The notes under the pieces were generated by a model, which was not told where the DNA came from, made no database searches, and was given only the letters and a program-made list of their open reading frames with translations. The translations under genes and the position numbers were made by a program. From Tigriopus japonicus (lineage: Eukaryota; Arthropoda; Copepoda; Harpacticoida; Harpacticidae), in NCBI GenBank assembly GCA_010645155.1, contig CM021315.1, positions 7,659,464 to 7,723,463 of the forward strand: a stretch of 64,000 nucleotides of DNA. Direction: 5' to 3'. Positions within the stretch are counted from its first letter, which is position 1; each line of letters opens with the position of its first letter. Below are positions 13,111-26,657 of this stretch, piece by piece.

Positions 13111-13563
13111 CAAGAACCACTGAATTTCACTGGACTGAAAGGCTAACGAAAAGAATCATGAATGCTTGTAGGAACCAAGCAATCGCGTTCTTCCGCAAAT
13201 GAGACCTTGCCTATGTTGACAAGAATACGTATTTTAATTTTCAGCTCAATCGAACGTCGAAGTCAAAAGTTAGGCTCACTCAAAGTTCAGTGCAAATCTA
13301 ACCGAGAATGGGTGAACTAGCCCTTTTTTGGTAATTGTTTTACCGCAAAAGGGGCGAGCTCATTCATTCTATGGTCTCTTCACTACGTAAGTTTGAGAAC
13401 GCATAACTTTTCACTCCGCCATTCGATTGAGATGAAACTTGAAATACGTTGTCGACTAAAAACAAGCCAGGTCTTGTTTGCAACAGAACGCATATGAATT
13501 AATCCTTTTTAAAATTATAATTCTCACCGTTAGCCTGCCACTCCAGTAATTCAGTGCTTCTTG
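13111..13563. mobile_element. Palindromic MITE, copy A (453 bp)
   Basis: The ends are CAAGAACCAC and GTGCTTCTTG, imperfect inverted repeats that continue inward for most of the element (GGCTAACG...CGTTAGCC). A central hairpin is formed by AGCCCTTTT/GGTAATTG/CAAAAGGGGCGAGCT around 13318-13362. Flanking bases GGTTTCC (13104-13110) and GGTTTCT (13564-13570) look like a target duplication of 6-7 bp. Two further copies occur at 36522 and 59410. This copy is the most diverged. It has no coding capacity, so it must have moved by a transposase encoded elsewhere. Confidence 0.75.
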
Positions 13564-13570
13564 GGTTTCT

Positions 13571-15170
13571 GCAAATAAACAAGACATTTTTGTTCGTTCG
13601 GGTTCTACATTTATCATGGGCCAGCCAGAACTAGCACTGAATTATGGAAGCCTGTTAGAGTTTCCAATATCAGCCTTTACTATGTACATTATGCCCAATA
13701 AGTTAATTGGCCTATCTACATATCTAACGAATTTCTTGACTTATCATCAAATGCAAGTCATGAATTTAAGGCTAAGGAAAAAAGGTTTTTGGGAGTCAAG
13801 CTAGGTTTCCAGACGTTTTACGGTATAGGGTCAGCTTATAACTGACACGACATGGTGTTCCGAATGGTTTTTTAGGTTTGGATTGAAATACCCAAACACA
13901 TCATGACATGTTTGGACCCACAATTCAACGGGGAACAACTTTACTTTTATTGTACTACATAAGTTTAGGTCCAGGGAAAAAGTTGTATACCTAAAAACCC
14001 ATTAAATACAACGTTTTTTGATAAACTATTTAATCCATATTTAGAGACCATTTACTTACGCGTTGAATTCGAATTAAATAAAAATACATTCATCAGCAGC
14101 TGAGTCATTTGACTTTGCATGGTCCATTTTGACACCAAAATGCCGAAAAACGTTAGTTATATGATAAAAACAAATTCCCAAAGATTTCATATGGCTTTTC
14201 AATTTTGCTAAAATAAATGTTTTTTTAAGTCTTGGAGTTTTTAACAAAACAGCTAAGAATAATGTAAAATCTCACTCAAAAAGCACCTAAACAAGATTTT
14301 CGTAAAACCTCTCAAAACTATTTAGAGTACACTTTGTTGTGTGTTCAGTCGAAATTACAAAAAGATATGTCGAACAGATTCATATTCAATTTTGCAATTT
14401 CTTGAAGGACAATTAAGACAAACCCTTTTTTGGTCAACCGGTTCTTTTTTAGATTAAATGATTGCACAGCTTTCTGTTTCTCTTGTATAGTTTGAAACAA
14501 CTTAATTTTTCCTGCTTAGGTAGATTACCGACGTTTATAAATCGAAGTCATGGTTTTCAATAACTTTCTTCAAAATATAAATGAGTTTTCCCTTTGAAAC
14601 AAGATCGTGCTCAATTGTGCAATGAGATTAAATGTCAATACTAGAGAGATGAGAGAGAAATGACACTCCTAAAATATTCCTGAATAACCAAGCCTGCCCT
14701 GTGTGTGAGATGGGATTTGATGTTGAACACACTAAGTTATATGATTCACAACCCAAACTTGCGTTTTTAGGAAGTCTGGCAAAATTGCTCATTCAACTGC
14801 TTTGGTTGAACAAGAGCAATGTACGATGAATCAAGTCACTTGACACCATTGCTGCCGAATCAATGAAGTGTGTTGAAAACAAATCTCCACTGACTGTACT
14901 GGAGTGAGATTTCTCTGTTAGTACTGTAGTCAAAACATATGCTCATTGACTCCTTTATGTAAATAGATGTAAAAGATGGAAGTGTTTGTTTCGCCCGATC
15001 TATATATTTTTGCCTTGATAAAAAACAGTTTTGACAGTTTTAAACCATGCCTTTAGGCGATTGCATGTTTTTCATAAAATTCTTGAAATTATATCCAGTG
15101 CAGCTCCCCCGCAAAGTTCGCAAGTTTGTCTAATAGTTAGAAAACACTACACGGTTTTATATCGCAAATC
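13571..15170. other. AT-rich intergenic DNA
   Basis: No coding frame with support and no repeat ends were recognised. The 62-codon frame at + 13616-13804 has no recognisable domain. Confidence 0.5.
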
Positions 15171-15300
15171 GAGACAAATTTCAAAGTCACAGATACAGAT
15201 TTTCCATTGGCGAATAAGAAAGACTCCTCAGGAGGTTGCGAGATTGTATCTTCGCGATGTCAAAGTTCACCTCAAACTGCGAAATAAAATGTGTCGTGTA
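15171..15300. repeat. Interspersed repeat fragment (copy 1)
   Basis: The stretch around 15195-15290 (CAGATACAGATTTTCCATTG, then GAGGTTGCGAGATTGTATCT, then GATGTCAAAGTTCACCTC) is clearly related to 28511-28610. The two share the order of segments with scattered substitutions. It lies immediately outside the hAT element that starts at 15310, so it is not part of it. Type unknown. Confidence 0.5.
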
Positions 15301-15309
15301 CCTTTATGG

Positions 15310-16457
15310 CAGGGCTGCCAGGTGATCGGAGACAAAAAACGCCAGAAAAACGCCAGATTCCAGTTTCTTTATTATGTATTTATTCTAGACCAGATATATC
15401 ATGTATCAACCTTTCATCGATTAACTAAGCTTAGTTGAACTTAATCATTGGTTTGGATTCATGCTTTGGGTTGATAAAGTTGAAAACAACACCCTTTTCA
15501 ACACGTTTCAACACGTTAGCTCTCAAAAAAAATTAGCTAATTTTGAACAAATTGATAAGAAATTTGACTCTAACAGCTATCAGTACGACCAAACAAGAAA
15601 ACAGAAAATTAAGTAAGCCACCGCCATATTCAAAACAGCTGCTCAAGAGTGTGCAACTTTCAGGCGAGTAAGTTTTCACATGCCCAAAAAGAGTACTTTT
15701 GTACGTAGCAAAAATATTTGTCAGTTTTCTATCTGTTAACCTTTTAGCAAAATTTTGTTTCCTTTGCCATTTCTTCAATTTAAAAAGCTACTGTTCTGTC
15801 TATTTGTGCCATTACTATTTTACTTCCTTCATCAAAAACAATGTTTTATAAAGAAAATAAGAAAAAAAATTTCTTCAAACTTGACTGAAAAAGTCAATCT
15901 AAAAGCTTTGTCAGAGACACGCAAATCAAATTTGTTTTGCAATTATTTGTTGTTTTTCAATTTTCCTTGCCATTTGGATTTGTCACTTCAGCAAACTATA
16001 CTTTCCATCCCGGAACATGTAATTTGTTATTTACCAAGCCAGCACATTTTATATACCACTTCAGCAATTTTTATTTTTGAGCGTGAAAAGCATCTTTTGT
16101 TCGTTCAAAATCCAAAAACTGGTCTCACTATTTTTTATAACTTTGAACTCTCTTGAGAAGAGAACCAAATAGCGCTGAATCCAGCTAGCATCAGCGTTAC
16201 AAATTGTGTTTCAACCAATCCTTGAACTCCAATTTAAAACGCCAAATTTCATGATTTTCATGTAAAAACCACCAGAAATCTGTCAAGGTGTTTTTGCCCG
16301 CCAAACTAAAAATTTCTTCCGCCAAACTATAGCATAAACCGCCAGAATACCGCCAGATTTTGCTGTCCCGCCAAAAAAAAATCTCGCCGCCAAACGAGGC
16401 CTCAAACCGCCAGATACACCAAAATCTGGCGCCCCAAACTGCCATCTGGCTGCCCCG
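15310..16457. mobile_element. Non-autonomous hAT element (1148 bp)
   Basis: The left end is CAGGGCTGCCAG and the right end is CTGGCTGCCCCG, matching the CAGGGNTGCCAG ends usual for hAT transposons. Both flanks carry the identical 8-bp target duplication CTTTATGG (15302-15309 and 16458-16465), the size typical of hAT. The right 200 bp hold at least seven CCGCCA or CGCCAAA subterminal repeats and the left end has two CGCCAGA copies; such motifs are usual transposase-binding sites. The interior has open frames up to 133 codons (+ 15755-16156), but I see no hAT dimerisation domain or transposase motif, so the copy is non-autonomous. Confidence 0.85.
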
Positions 16458-16465
16458 CTTTATGG

Positions 16466-18990
16466 GCATTAGAGCTGCTTGCGCCTGGTCCACAAAAACC
16501 GGGGATTTAGCCGTTCTGCGATAAAAAAATCATTTCCAAAAATGATGATTCCGTTGCTTCCGAATTCTTTTTCGGAAAAAAATATTTACAAAGCACTCGT
16601 TACAACATGTAGATTTGTCGCTTACTTGAAATTGCCAAAACAACTTTTGCCATTGAGAAGTTCTTTAGGAAATTAGAATTTGTCATTGAAAATCAATTCC
16701 AACGCCAAGTGAGGTATATGGGCTTCAGGAATTCCCAGAAGCTGTTGCATTACACACGCTCACCAAGATATACAGACTCTGAATGATATTTCAAAGATTA
16801 ATGAAAGAGGAGAAAATTGAAAGTATGTTCCAATTCACGCTTTGTGGTGCTGCTCCCTCGGTCAGGTTAGCTTGGAATAGGTCCAAATTGGTTAAATCCA
16901 AAGTTTCACGCTATTGAAACCCCCATTTTGGCTATATTAGATCCTTGAAAAATGGATTAAAGTTTGGACATTGCCATAACCTGCCTACTGTCTCAAAAAT
17001 TTAAGTGGAGTTCAACATCCTCAATTGGGTATTGAAAATAAAATCTGTATTCTCAAGTTCATTTGGCATGTTACTAAATGTTCTATATTTTTTAAAGGTC
17101 CTAACAGATCATATGCATATTTACTTTACTTCATATAGTATGGTTATCAGATTTTATCAAGGTGAAACTTTGGAATAGGTAAAAAGGAGAAACTTTTTGG
17201 ACTCCAATGCTCGGTATATAATTATAACATTTTAAACTGTATGGTATGTATATTAAAATATATATGTATATATGGCATATGTATGTTAAAACATGCTAAA
17301 GAACATGTTCCTGCATATTTCTTAGGTTACTTGTTAAGCACACTGAGGTCGATAGTGGTTCAAAATATTGGTGAAATTTATCTTGCCGTTCAATTTACAA
17401 TGTCCATTTTTGAACACAATGCTCGAAGGACACAATCGGACTTTGTTAATTCAAATTTGAACAAAGACTCAATGGACTTCGTCAATATTTCAGGTAAACA
17501 CAACCATGAGACCACATTAGGAATGGCCAAAAAGAAAGCTTTAGAAAATTGTTTTTAAGCATGTTTTAAGTGATATTTTATCAACTTTTGGCCCGTGACT
17601 TAATTAACAGAACTCATTCACAGTCTCTTCACCTCAAATCTGGTCTTTGGAATGTCTTTGGAACTCAAAAAAGATTACTCCAACTCAATAAACCCCATGG
17701 GAGACGACCACAAGCCTACGATATCGTCCTAGGTTAATGCAAACCGAAAAAGGCGTCAAAATGGGCGTCATTTCATTTCATATTTTTGAAACCCATCCAC
17801 AGACCACTCCAGTTGGATATGACCAAATCAACATTTCAATATTTTTTTAGTACCACAGACGATTGCGCATGCAACAAATTGCAACCTATGTATATTTGCA
17901 ACAAATGGAGAAAGAATACGAAAACCTGTTTCTTTGTTCCTAGAGCTAACACTTAATGACCTACGTCAACCAAATTTTCTTTCTAGACATTAAAAGCCAA
18001 GTAATGTCAATAAAGAGGCCCCTTCGACAGTCTGCCAAAAGTACCATATCCATCGGTCTACGTTCAACCACAGGGCAATGACCCTCCATGTGGCAACCTA
18101 AAATCGTCTCTCTGGCTCAGTAGAAAGCGAGTGTGAGATTATGGTAACATCCAAACCATCAGTAGAGAGGGTATGAAGTATGAACTAACCAAAGAAAGAC
18201 CTCTGTCCAGAATGAGAGTGTGCCTCCCTGACTTTAGATGAGAAGTGCTTCCCCATCATGGCGAGATTGCAAAATCTGACTGAGGATGGGCAAGGCACAC
18301 AGAGGGAGGTAAAGTACGTAGGCCCCAGCCAAGTCTGCTTTGGTTCCCCTTCTCTACATACGTACACACATATGGAAGACGGATCACCAGTCTGGCTCTG
18401 ACCGACAGCCAACTTGTACATTTCAAAATGAGGAACATTGGAGGGAATAGGAAAAGCTAATTCTAAATGCTGTTACCACGTAAGCATAGAATAAACAAAG
18501 TTGCCAAATTACTCTTGGCCCTGAAGCCATTCAAATTTTGAAACGGAGTTCGTGCTAGATTTGTGGATAAGTTGTGAGAGGTTTAAAGGAATATCAGAAA
18601 AGCGCCATGAAAAGCAAAATTGTCTTTTCTAGTGGAAAAAAGGGTTTTGGATACCCCGTTAAGGGTTTTTAAAAAAATTCATTCTATGAGATGATGGACC
18701 GCAACGTCGTTGTTTTTTTTGTCGTTTTCACCAGCTATGAATGCTACTTTTTAATTTCTCTCGTAAGTCGTAACCCTGATCCCAAAAGCAAAACCAATTT
18801 TAAGGCAGTTGTATTTAAATGATTTTTTAGTTACCCGCTTTCGTTATTGGTAATCAACAAAATTTTGTAAATATACTTTCGTTTAATGTAATAACAGTCA
18901 AAGATTTTTCTAGTAGTCCTTGCATTATCATTTGATTGGGATTTCTAAAATTCTTAATAACCTTTAACTCTTACACTTCGTGTTTGTGGC
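16466..18990. other. AT-rich intergenic DNA, one repeat fragment
   Basis: No gene was recognised. Around 17535-17660 a stretch (TTTTTAAGCATGTTT..., GCCCGTGACTTAATTAACAG, TTCACCTCAAA) recurs, diverged, at 51795-51905 and marks an unclassified interspersed repeat. The other frames here are short and unsupported. Confidence 0.45.
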
Positions 18991-19009
18991 TATTAAAAAA
19001 ACACGCTAT

Positions 19010-19220
19010 TGCGGATTATTTACTTCCACCACAGGGAATGCGATTCCTTGTAAACGAATAAATCAAAAATAATTTATACAAAATCAACATTTTCACGAAA
19101 TTTGGTCCACCGGCGAGTTAATGTTGGCAGATGTGGACAACCCTTGAAGAGTGGGTTGATCAGGAAAAGTATTTAAAAATTTAGCTATCCCTACTTTAAA
19201 AGCTGTTAGTGGATCTTGAC
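19010..19220 (-). mobile_element. LINE 3'-end fragment (minus orientation)
   Basis: The plus strand reads GGGAATGCGATTCCTTGTAA, then TTTGGTCCACCGGCGAGTTA, ATGTTGGCAGATGTGGACAA and CCCTTGAAGAGTGGGTTGAT. This is the same tail seen at 35262-35470, 44005-44240 and 47855-48080, where it adjoins reverse-transcriptase-related coding sequence on the minus strand. Only the 3' tail is present here, as expected for a 5'-truncated insertion. Confidence 0.65.
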
Positions 19221-19474
19221 ATTTTACATGCCACTAAATGATCCTTCAATCTGAACTATTTGCTTCCTTTCCTAATGATAGAAAATTGTTCTTCGACCAT
19301 TCCGTTTTTTTAGATATTTCAAACACCACAATTCACTGACGTTATGAAAAAAGCATAAAAAATTGGCTTAGATCAGAACGTGTTTAAAGTTCTCCCTTGG
19401 AAATGAATTTTTGATTGGCTGCCATGAAGTTTTAAGAGTTGTGATTTTGCAACCACTTCGTATATTTTTTTTTT

Positions 19475-19660
19475 TTACAAAGTTTCAGAAGTTGCCATTT
19501 GAGTTGTCAAATTTGGCCAAGCGGCAACTTTATATCCCTCGTGGCCATCCAATATCAAAAGTTGCCGTAGGACGGCCACTAATTTTTTCAGGTGGCCATC
19601 AGGTTTCAAAAGTTGCCACTTTTGGAAATTTTGGCGGCAACCTGGCAACGTTGGTCCAAA
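19475..19660. repeat. GTTGCC-rich internal repeat
   Basis: Contains five AGTTGCC/GGCAACT-type words and three GTGGCCATC-type words. Two ~60-base segments (AATATCAAAAGTTGCC... and GGTTTCAAAAGTTGCC...) resemble each other. It may be the end of an unrecognised transposon; no ends were found. Confidence 0.35.
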
Positions 19661-22300
19661 TATTTCAGTATATAAACATATATACATAAAATATTTCATT
19701 TAAGTGTTAGTGCAATATAATCATAAACGCACTGCTTCAAGAGCAATGCTTGGTTTGGTATTTCACTGTTTTACGTGATAATGCATTAAAATCACTTGTA
19801 TTTTTGTCAAAACAAGAGCGATTTTGCTTTCAGGGTGACCCATTTCTTTTTTCTATCTGGAGATTGCTAAAATTCTAGTGACTAAAAAGTAGGAAGTTAT
19901 GTGCAAAAAAAAGCGTAATATTTTTTTTCACACAAAACGAGTATTTTGGGTAGAAAAGTACATATTTTGGATTCCCTGACCAAAAATTATCAGTGTAGAC
20001 AATATTTTTGCCAAACTTAATATTTTACGGTGTTTGAGCAAAAATACAATATTCGTGTAAGATTATAATCAGATTTACAAGATGCTACTGCGTTGACAAA
20101 GTAAAAAAACATATTAAATATTCAGCTACTAAACTCTGAGTTAAGTGGATATTTATGAGGTTTTAATGCTTTTACCTTTCAAAATATGTAAACAAAAAAA
20201 TGGATTAATCAATTATGGTCCTCGCACCAGTCTGGGAAACGCGTGGTTGTTTAATTATTAACATTAATTCAAAATCACAGATAATTCCAAGAGTTTTAAG
20301 AAAATCTTCATTGAAGAATCCCATATTTTAAGTACATTGTGAATTAATTTTATTTGTTAAATTAGCGTATTCCACTTGGAAGTAAAACATGAGTAAGAGT
20401 TCTAGAAGATTGGCATTATTAGCCATGAATGCTATTTTATGGAAGAAACATGTTGGAATGATTTATTCTTCATGATCATGTTCAATGATCAAAATGGCAT
20501 TTGGAATTAAAGAAATGCTAAAATGGACAACATCAAGTACTATTTAGCTACCTCAAAATAACATATTATCCACTTTCGTGTGTGGTCAAAGTGGTGGTTT
20601 ATGCTAACAAAGTACTTCAATGGCATCCAAAAACCATTTTTTCCGCTCTTTTCTATCGACCTCTTGTCAACACTAACAACCCAAACCAATTTGGGGATTA
20701 GCCCATCTCTTTATAAATGCGAAAATTTTTGAGTTTCTGATACAAGATGCCAACCTCAGTAAAAAGGGCAAATCTCTCAGGCGGAAAAGATTGATTGAAT
20801 GAGTGTCAGAAGATGTTTGATAAGAGTTCAGTGCACCCTGCATGATTGTACGAGAGGAAAGTTTTGATTGGCTTCTTCTCAAACAGCACGCCTCTCTTGA
20901 ACTGGCACATACATCCCAACATACACGAGCATCCATCCAACCAACCAACCAAGCATTCATTCGTACACGTCCATGCCTTCCCTTTGACTTCACAAAATTC
21001 TGCAAGCATATGACAGTGTGAAAGTATGAAAACTTTAAGGTACATATTTCATCGGTTTCTTTTTAACGGTTGAAGAATTGGGGCCAGCCGAGAGATGTAT
21101 CGGAGATTGATGGATGTTTTAAGCGTTTTAAAGAGGATAAGTTTGAAGTTTCAAACCATTGAAAAGTGTATATTGTCAAAAACATTGATCATGTTTTAGT
21201 ATTAGCGGAGTTAGTCCAAATTACTGAACAGGAATAGGGGAAAACGTGGTTTAAAATGATAAATTTGGCTCAGAAAAGAAAAAATAGGAACCCTGAACTT
21301 GCATCAATATTTCACATTAAGGATAGATTTTGCCGTGAAATATTGATGAATTATCAAATGTGGGGATGTAACGAAGAACAAAACCATAAATATGGTTTTG
21401 AGAAAAGCATTGAAACAGTTTTGGATCTAAGAGCTTCAGAATTGATCTTAATAATCTAAGTTGGTTGATATATCGGCGACGGTCGGCGACTCTCTCATAT
21501 TTCGTCATCATTAAGGGTGACCATTCGCCAACGATTGTTCTTGGTTGCAACATAAAAGTCTTTGAAATTATGATTCAACACTTTCCAATATAAAATTACA
21601 TATTCAATCATAGCATTGATTGCATGAATTCAAACACTCAAAAGTTTAACCATATTTTCAAAAACCATTATCGTTTCAGTGTTGCCACTTCCTTTTTTGT
21701 TCACAATTCAGCGAACAAGATATCGTACTTTTGATGGAGTTCAATGTGGAAAATCATTTTTGTGCGCGCTACTTCGTGGTGACTGCCAATTCACCCAAAA
21801 ACTTTACATCTTTTGCTTGTATGAAAAATGCGTTTGGTCAGCAAATATGCAAAAAAACACCCCTGTTTTGAAAAATTCAGACCAGTGCTACCATCAAGAT
21901 GAAGCAAATATTTTCATAACATGATTGGAAGAGACCAAAAGGATTGATGGCATTCCTAAAAGATTGAGCACATTGAATCCAATCAGTATATCCCACACAA
22001 CTTGGTGTGATCGCCGGCACAGCAACGTATCACGGAATCTATTTTACCATGATAAGCCAATTATTTTGAAGATTAGATTTGGATATCAATCGGACATAGC
22101 ATGTACTTGGAAATGTGCTTAAAGTTAGATATATATATATTTCCCAACAGCAGCAACATTTGAATGAATGAACATGAATTCAGTCAACGTCAAAATTATT
22201 TTCATTACAAGGGTCATTCTAACATGTAGTATTCTTGGTTTGCATTTAACTCAATTCGAATTCTCAGACCTTTGGACAAGTGGCAACACTGAGCGTGGGC
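19661..22300. other. AT-rich intergenic DNA
   Basis: No gene or transposon end was recognised. Frames up to 110 codons (minus 20673-21005) overlap other frames and lack domains. Confidence 0.45.
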
Positions 22301-22329
22301 GATTTCTTGCTCTTTTCAAAACCGTCACC

Positions 22330-22487
22330 CTGTTTCCGATCACGCCATCTTGAATCTCGCTCCGTCCGCTTCAGACGTGCGTGATTACTTCGCTAATCGA
22401 ATCGTCGAAAATCTCATCCATCCGTGGTTGCATCGCCCTAGAATTGATTTCAAATTCATCCGGAACGTCCCTAGCGTCTATTCAGTG
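22330..22487 (+). other. Candidate 5'UTR exon of the helicase gene
   Basis: Composition rises abruptly from AT-rich to CpG-containing DNA around 22300-22560. A sequence ending ATTCAGT is followed by a good donor, GTGAGTT, at 22488. The next strong acceptor on this strand is the one directly before the helicase ATG (TTCGAATTCAG at 24202-24212). A 5'UTR intron of about 1.7 kb is the simplest reading. The transcription start was not located; the exon start given is arbitrary. Confidence 0.35.
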
Positions 22488-23510
22488 TGAGTTACGCCCT
22501 TCCTGTGGGCGAGGAACGCCCCTAGGAGAGCTTGTAAGCAGCGTGGCCTCCCTCTAAAATCCTCGAGGATCATCATCCAAAGTCAACTCCTACTCATCCA
22601 TCAGCACTTCTTTGTGTGTGGCTCTTCCAGCCTCACGCTCACGTTTCTGTCCAGCCCGCCTATTAGTTGGTGGGTGGCTCTCCGTGTTTTGGGCGTGAGC
22701 TTGGGTCGGCTCTTCGCCTGGAACTCTTAAAACACGCCCAGGATCTGCTTGTCTGTTGAACCCACGTGGGTTGGTTAACTTGGGAACTCGAGGGAACAGA
22801 CTATACTACTCTCTCTTATCACATGGACAGTTAAGGGCTCGACTGACTGGCTAATAATGTATCGATGATTGCGGCTTTTGTCAATTTGGACTGTTCCTGT
22901 AGTTGAATGAATCTCTAAACCCTGTTATTACTATTGTAAGGGCTTGAGCTTCGGGGTGCTTAGTTGGCGATAGCCTACAGACAGTCCTGCTTCTAAATTG
23001 ACCACGCAAAGTTAATTTCAAACTCACCCGTTTCTTGTTTTAAGCCGAAAGTAACTCCTTTTTAATCATCGATGAATTCCAGCGGGCTCTTGGGATTGAT
23101 TAGTTACTCGTAAGTGTCACCGGGAGTTTGTTTGGCGGCATTGCTAGCTCATCACCTCGAAGCAAAGGCTCACGTTTCTTTATGAAGCGATCCCGATTGC
23201 CTTTGTTATCGTCTACCGTCGCCTTGAATCGAAAATAAAAGCTCCAGAGCACCGAAAACATGTCGGTGATCAACTTTCTTTCAAACAGCAAGGCCTTTGT
23301 TTGAGCCTTGTGGAAGTGAAGGAGGTTCCAGAGAAAGAGAGAGACGGGTTTTTGGACTGGGGGTGAGCTAGTATCGAGCAGTCTGTTCCAAGTCTCGAGA
23401 AAGACAAAGATTATGGGTGCACCGCACAGAGTTTCAGGCGCCATCAACGTCCCATGTCTTCTTGAGGTGGGATTGGTTACGAATCTGGATCTGCCGCAAG
23501 AAGCACTGAG

Positions 23511-23534
23511 CGTTGACACACACACACACACACA
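23511..23534. repeat. CA microsatellite
   Basis: An uninterrupted run of about eleven CA units inside the presumed helicase 5'UTR intron. Confidence 0.9.
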
Positions 23535-24194
23535 AATCCGTGGAGGGGAAACACATTTCTAATATCTATCTTGAGAATAGGGAACTTCAGGGAAGGCATC
23601 AACTACAACACGCCTCCTTTACTAATCAATTTGATCAACTAACAGTTATTAGGAACAATTTAACTTTCTTAGAGGTGAACCTCAATTATTGTCTGGTCCC
23701 AACTATGACCGGAAAATGACATCCTTAAGTTCTGGTCTGAAGTCGAATGTCACGGCCTGATACCATTTGATGATTGCGCTAATTCATGGTCTGACGCACA
23801 CAAAATCAAACATGGTGGTCAAATACTCTCTATTCTCATGGGTAGATCTTAGGGAAGTTTTCTAATCTCTCATGGTGATCCTTGTTGATGCATTGCCGAG
23901 GCAATGGGATTCCACGCCATAATTTATTTTGTCACAGGTTTTCAGGGGGCCGATGATTGGTATCGCGTCCTCCTGGATTCTGGCTCAATCAATTCCTTGC
24001 TCACTCACGGTACAGTATTTAAGTTCCTTGGCCGTCCTCTCTCACTCGCTTGGTGGAGGAAACTCGAGGTAAGGTTTGGAAGTCATTCCATTCGTCCTTG
24101 TTCTTGCGGCCCGGGATTTAAATGCTGTAGTGACTGACCTTTTACTTTTGACACCCATACTCGTAACATGACCTTAGCTTGAACCATGTACTAA

Positions 24195-25853
<1,659 letters not shown>

Positions 25854-26008
25854 ATTCTAGGAACTTGACCTGTTCTAGAAGCATTTATCGTTGTTTGTCA
25901 TGTCCACTCAACCCTATATTTCACTTTGTCTCGTATGTACTAATGCCAATTTTCAAAAAAAAAAAAAGTAAAGCTAAGAACCCCTAAGACTTGTTCGCTT
26001 CTTTTTTT

Positions 26009-26108
26009 ATAATTTGAGTATAAAATCAGACACTTCAATGGAGGCAGGATAGTGAAATATATAATTTGAGCTTAAAAATTAGACAAGACACTTCAATGGA
26101 GGCAGGAG
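26009..26108. repeat. Short tandem duplication
   Basis: TATAATTTGAGTATAAAATC plus GACACTTCAATGGAGGCAGG is followed after about 13 bases by a near copy with a 4-base insertion (ACAAGACACTTCAATGGAGG). It is a local duplication about 155 bases beyond the helicase stop. Confidence 0.7.
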
Positions 26109-26490
26109 AGGGGGCACATTCGTCTTGATCTTGTTTCCGAAACTTCCTGTCTCATCTCATTTAAATGACACCTTATCTTTAACAAACGACTGTTGGTTGA
26201 AGGAAAGAAGGAAAATCGAGTTAAAGAATAATTGAAGTACTTGCGATGCAATTCACAATATTTCTCACGACAGTCTGCCACTGTTACCAATTTCGAAACC
26301 TTGGTTCTTACGAACGGAGAAACGTATGCTTAAATACAGTAAATGACCCCTAAATGCCTCTCATATCAATCTAATGAAATCAAAATCATCTAATTCTCTA
26401 TCTCTAAAAATAAACAGCTGAACGCCTGAGCGGAGGTTTGTGTTACGTTTTCATTGCAAAAGACGAATAAAAATACGTACGAAATACGTT

Positions 26491-26496
26491 TTTATT
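26491..26496 (-). promoter_or_regulatory. Poly(A) signal of the minus-strand CUB gene
   Basis: AATAAA on the minus strand, about 165 bases after the TGA at 26658-26660. Confidence 0.45.
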
Positions 26497-26657
26497 TTAG
26501 TGACATAAATGCCAATGTTCATTAGATAACTTCACTGAGTTCAAATCGTTTGCTATTCGGGAATACATTTTAGGTTAGTCAACTTTTTAATGAGACATTT
26601 ATAAAATCCATGGAAGCTCTTGGTTTAATGTGAACCAGACAGTCTTCATTCCGTAGC

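Noticed and set aside
15755..16156. 133-codon frame in the hAT element
   Set aside because: AT-rich composition, no transposase or dimerisation motif; considered chance.
23100..23531. 143-codon minus frame in the presumed helicase 5'UTR intron
   Set aside because: No domain recognised; its start lies in the CA microsatellite; antisense to an intron with no splice sites of its own.
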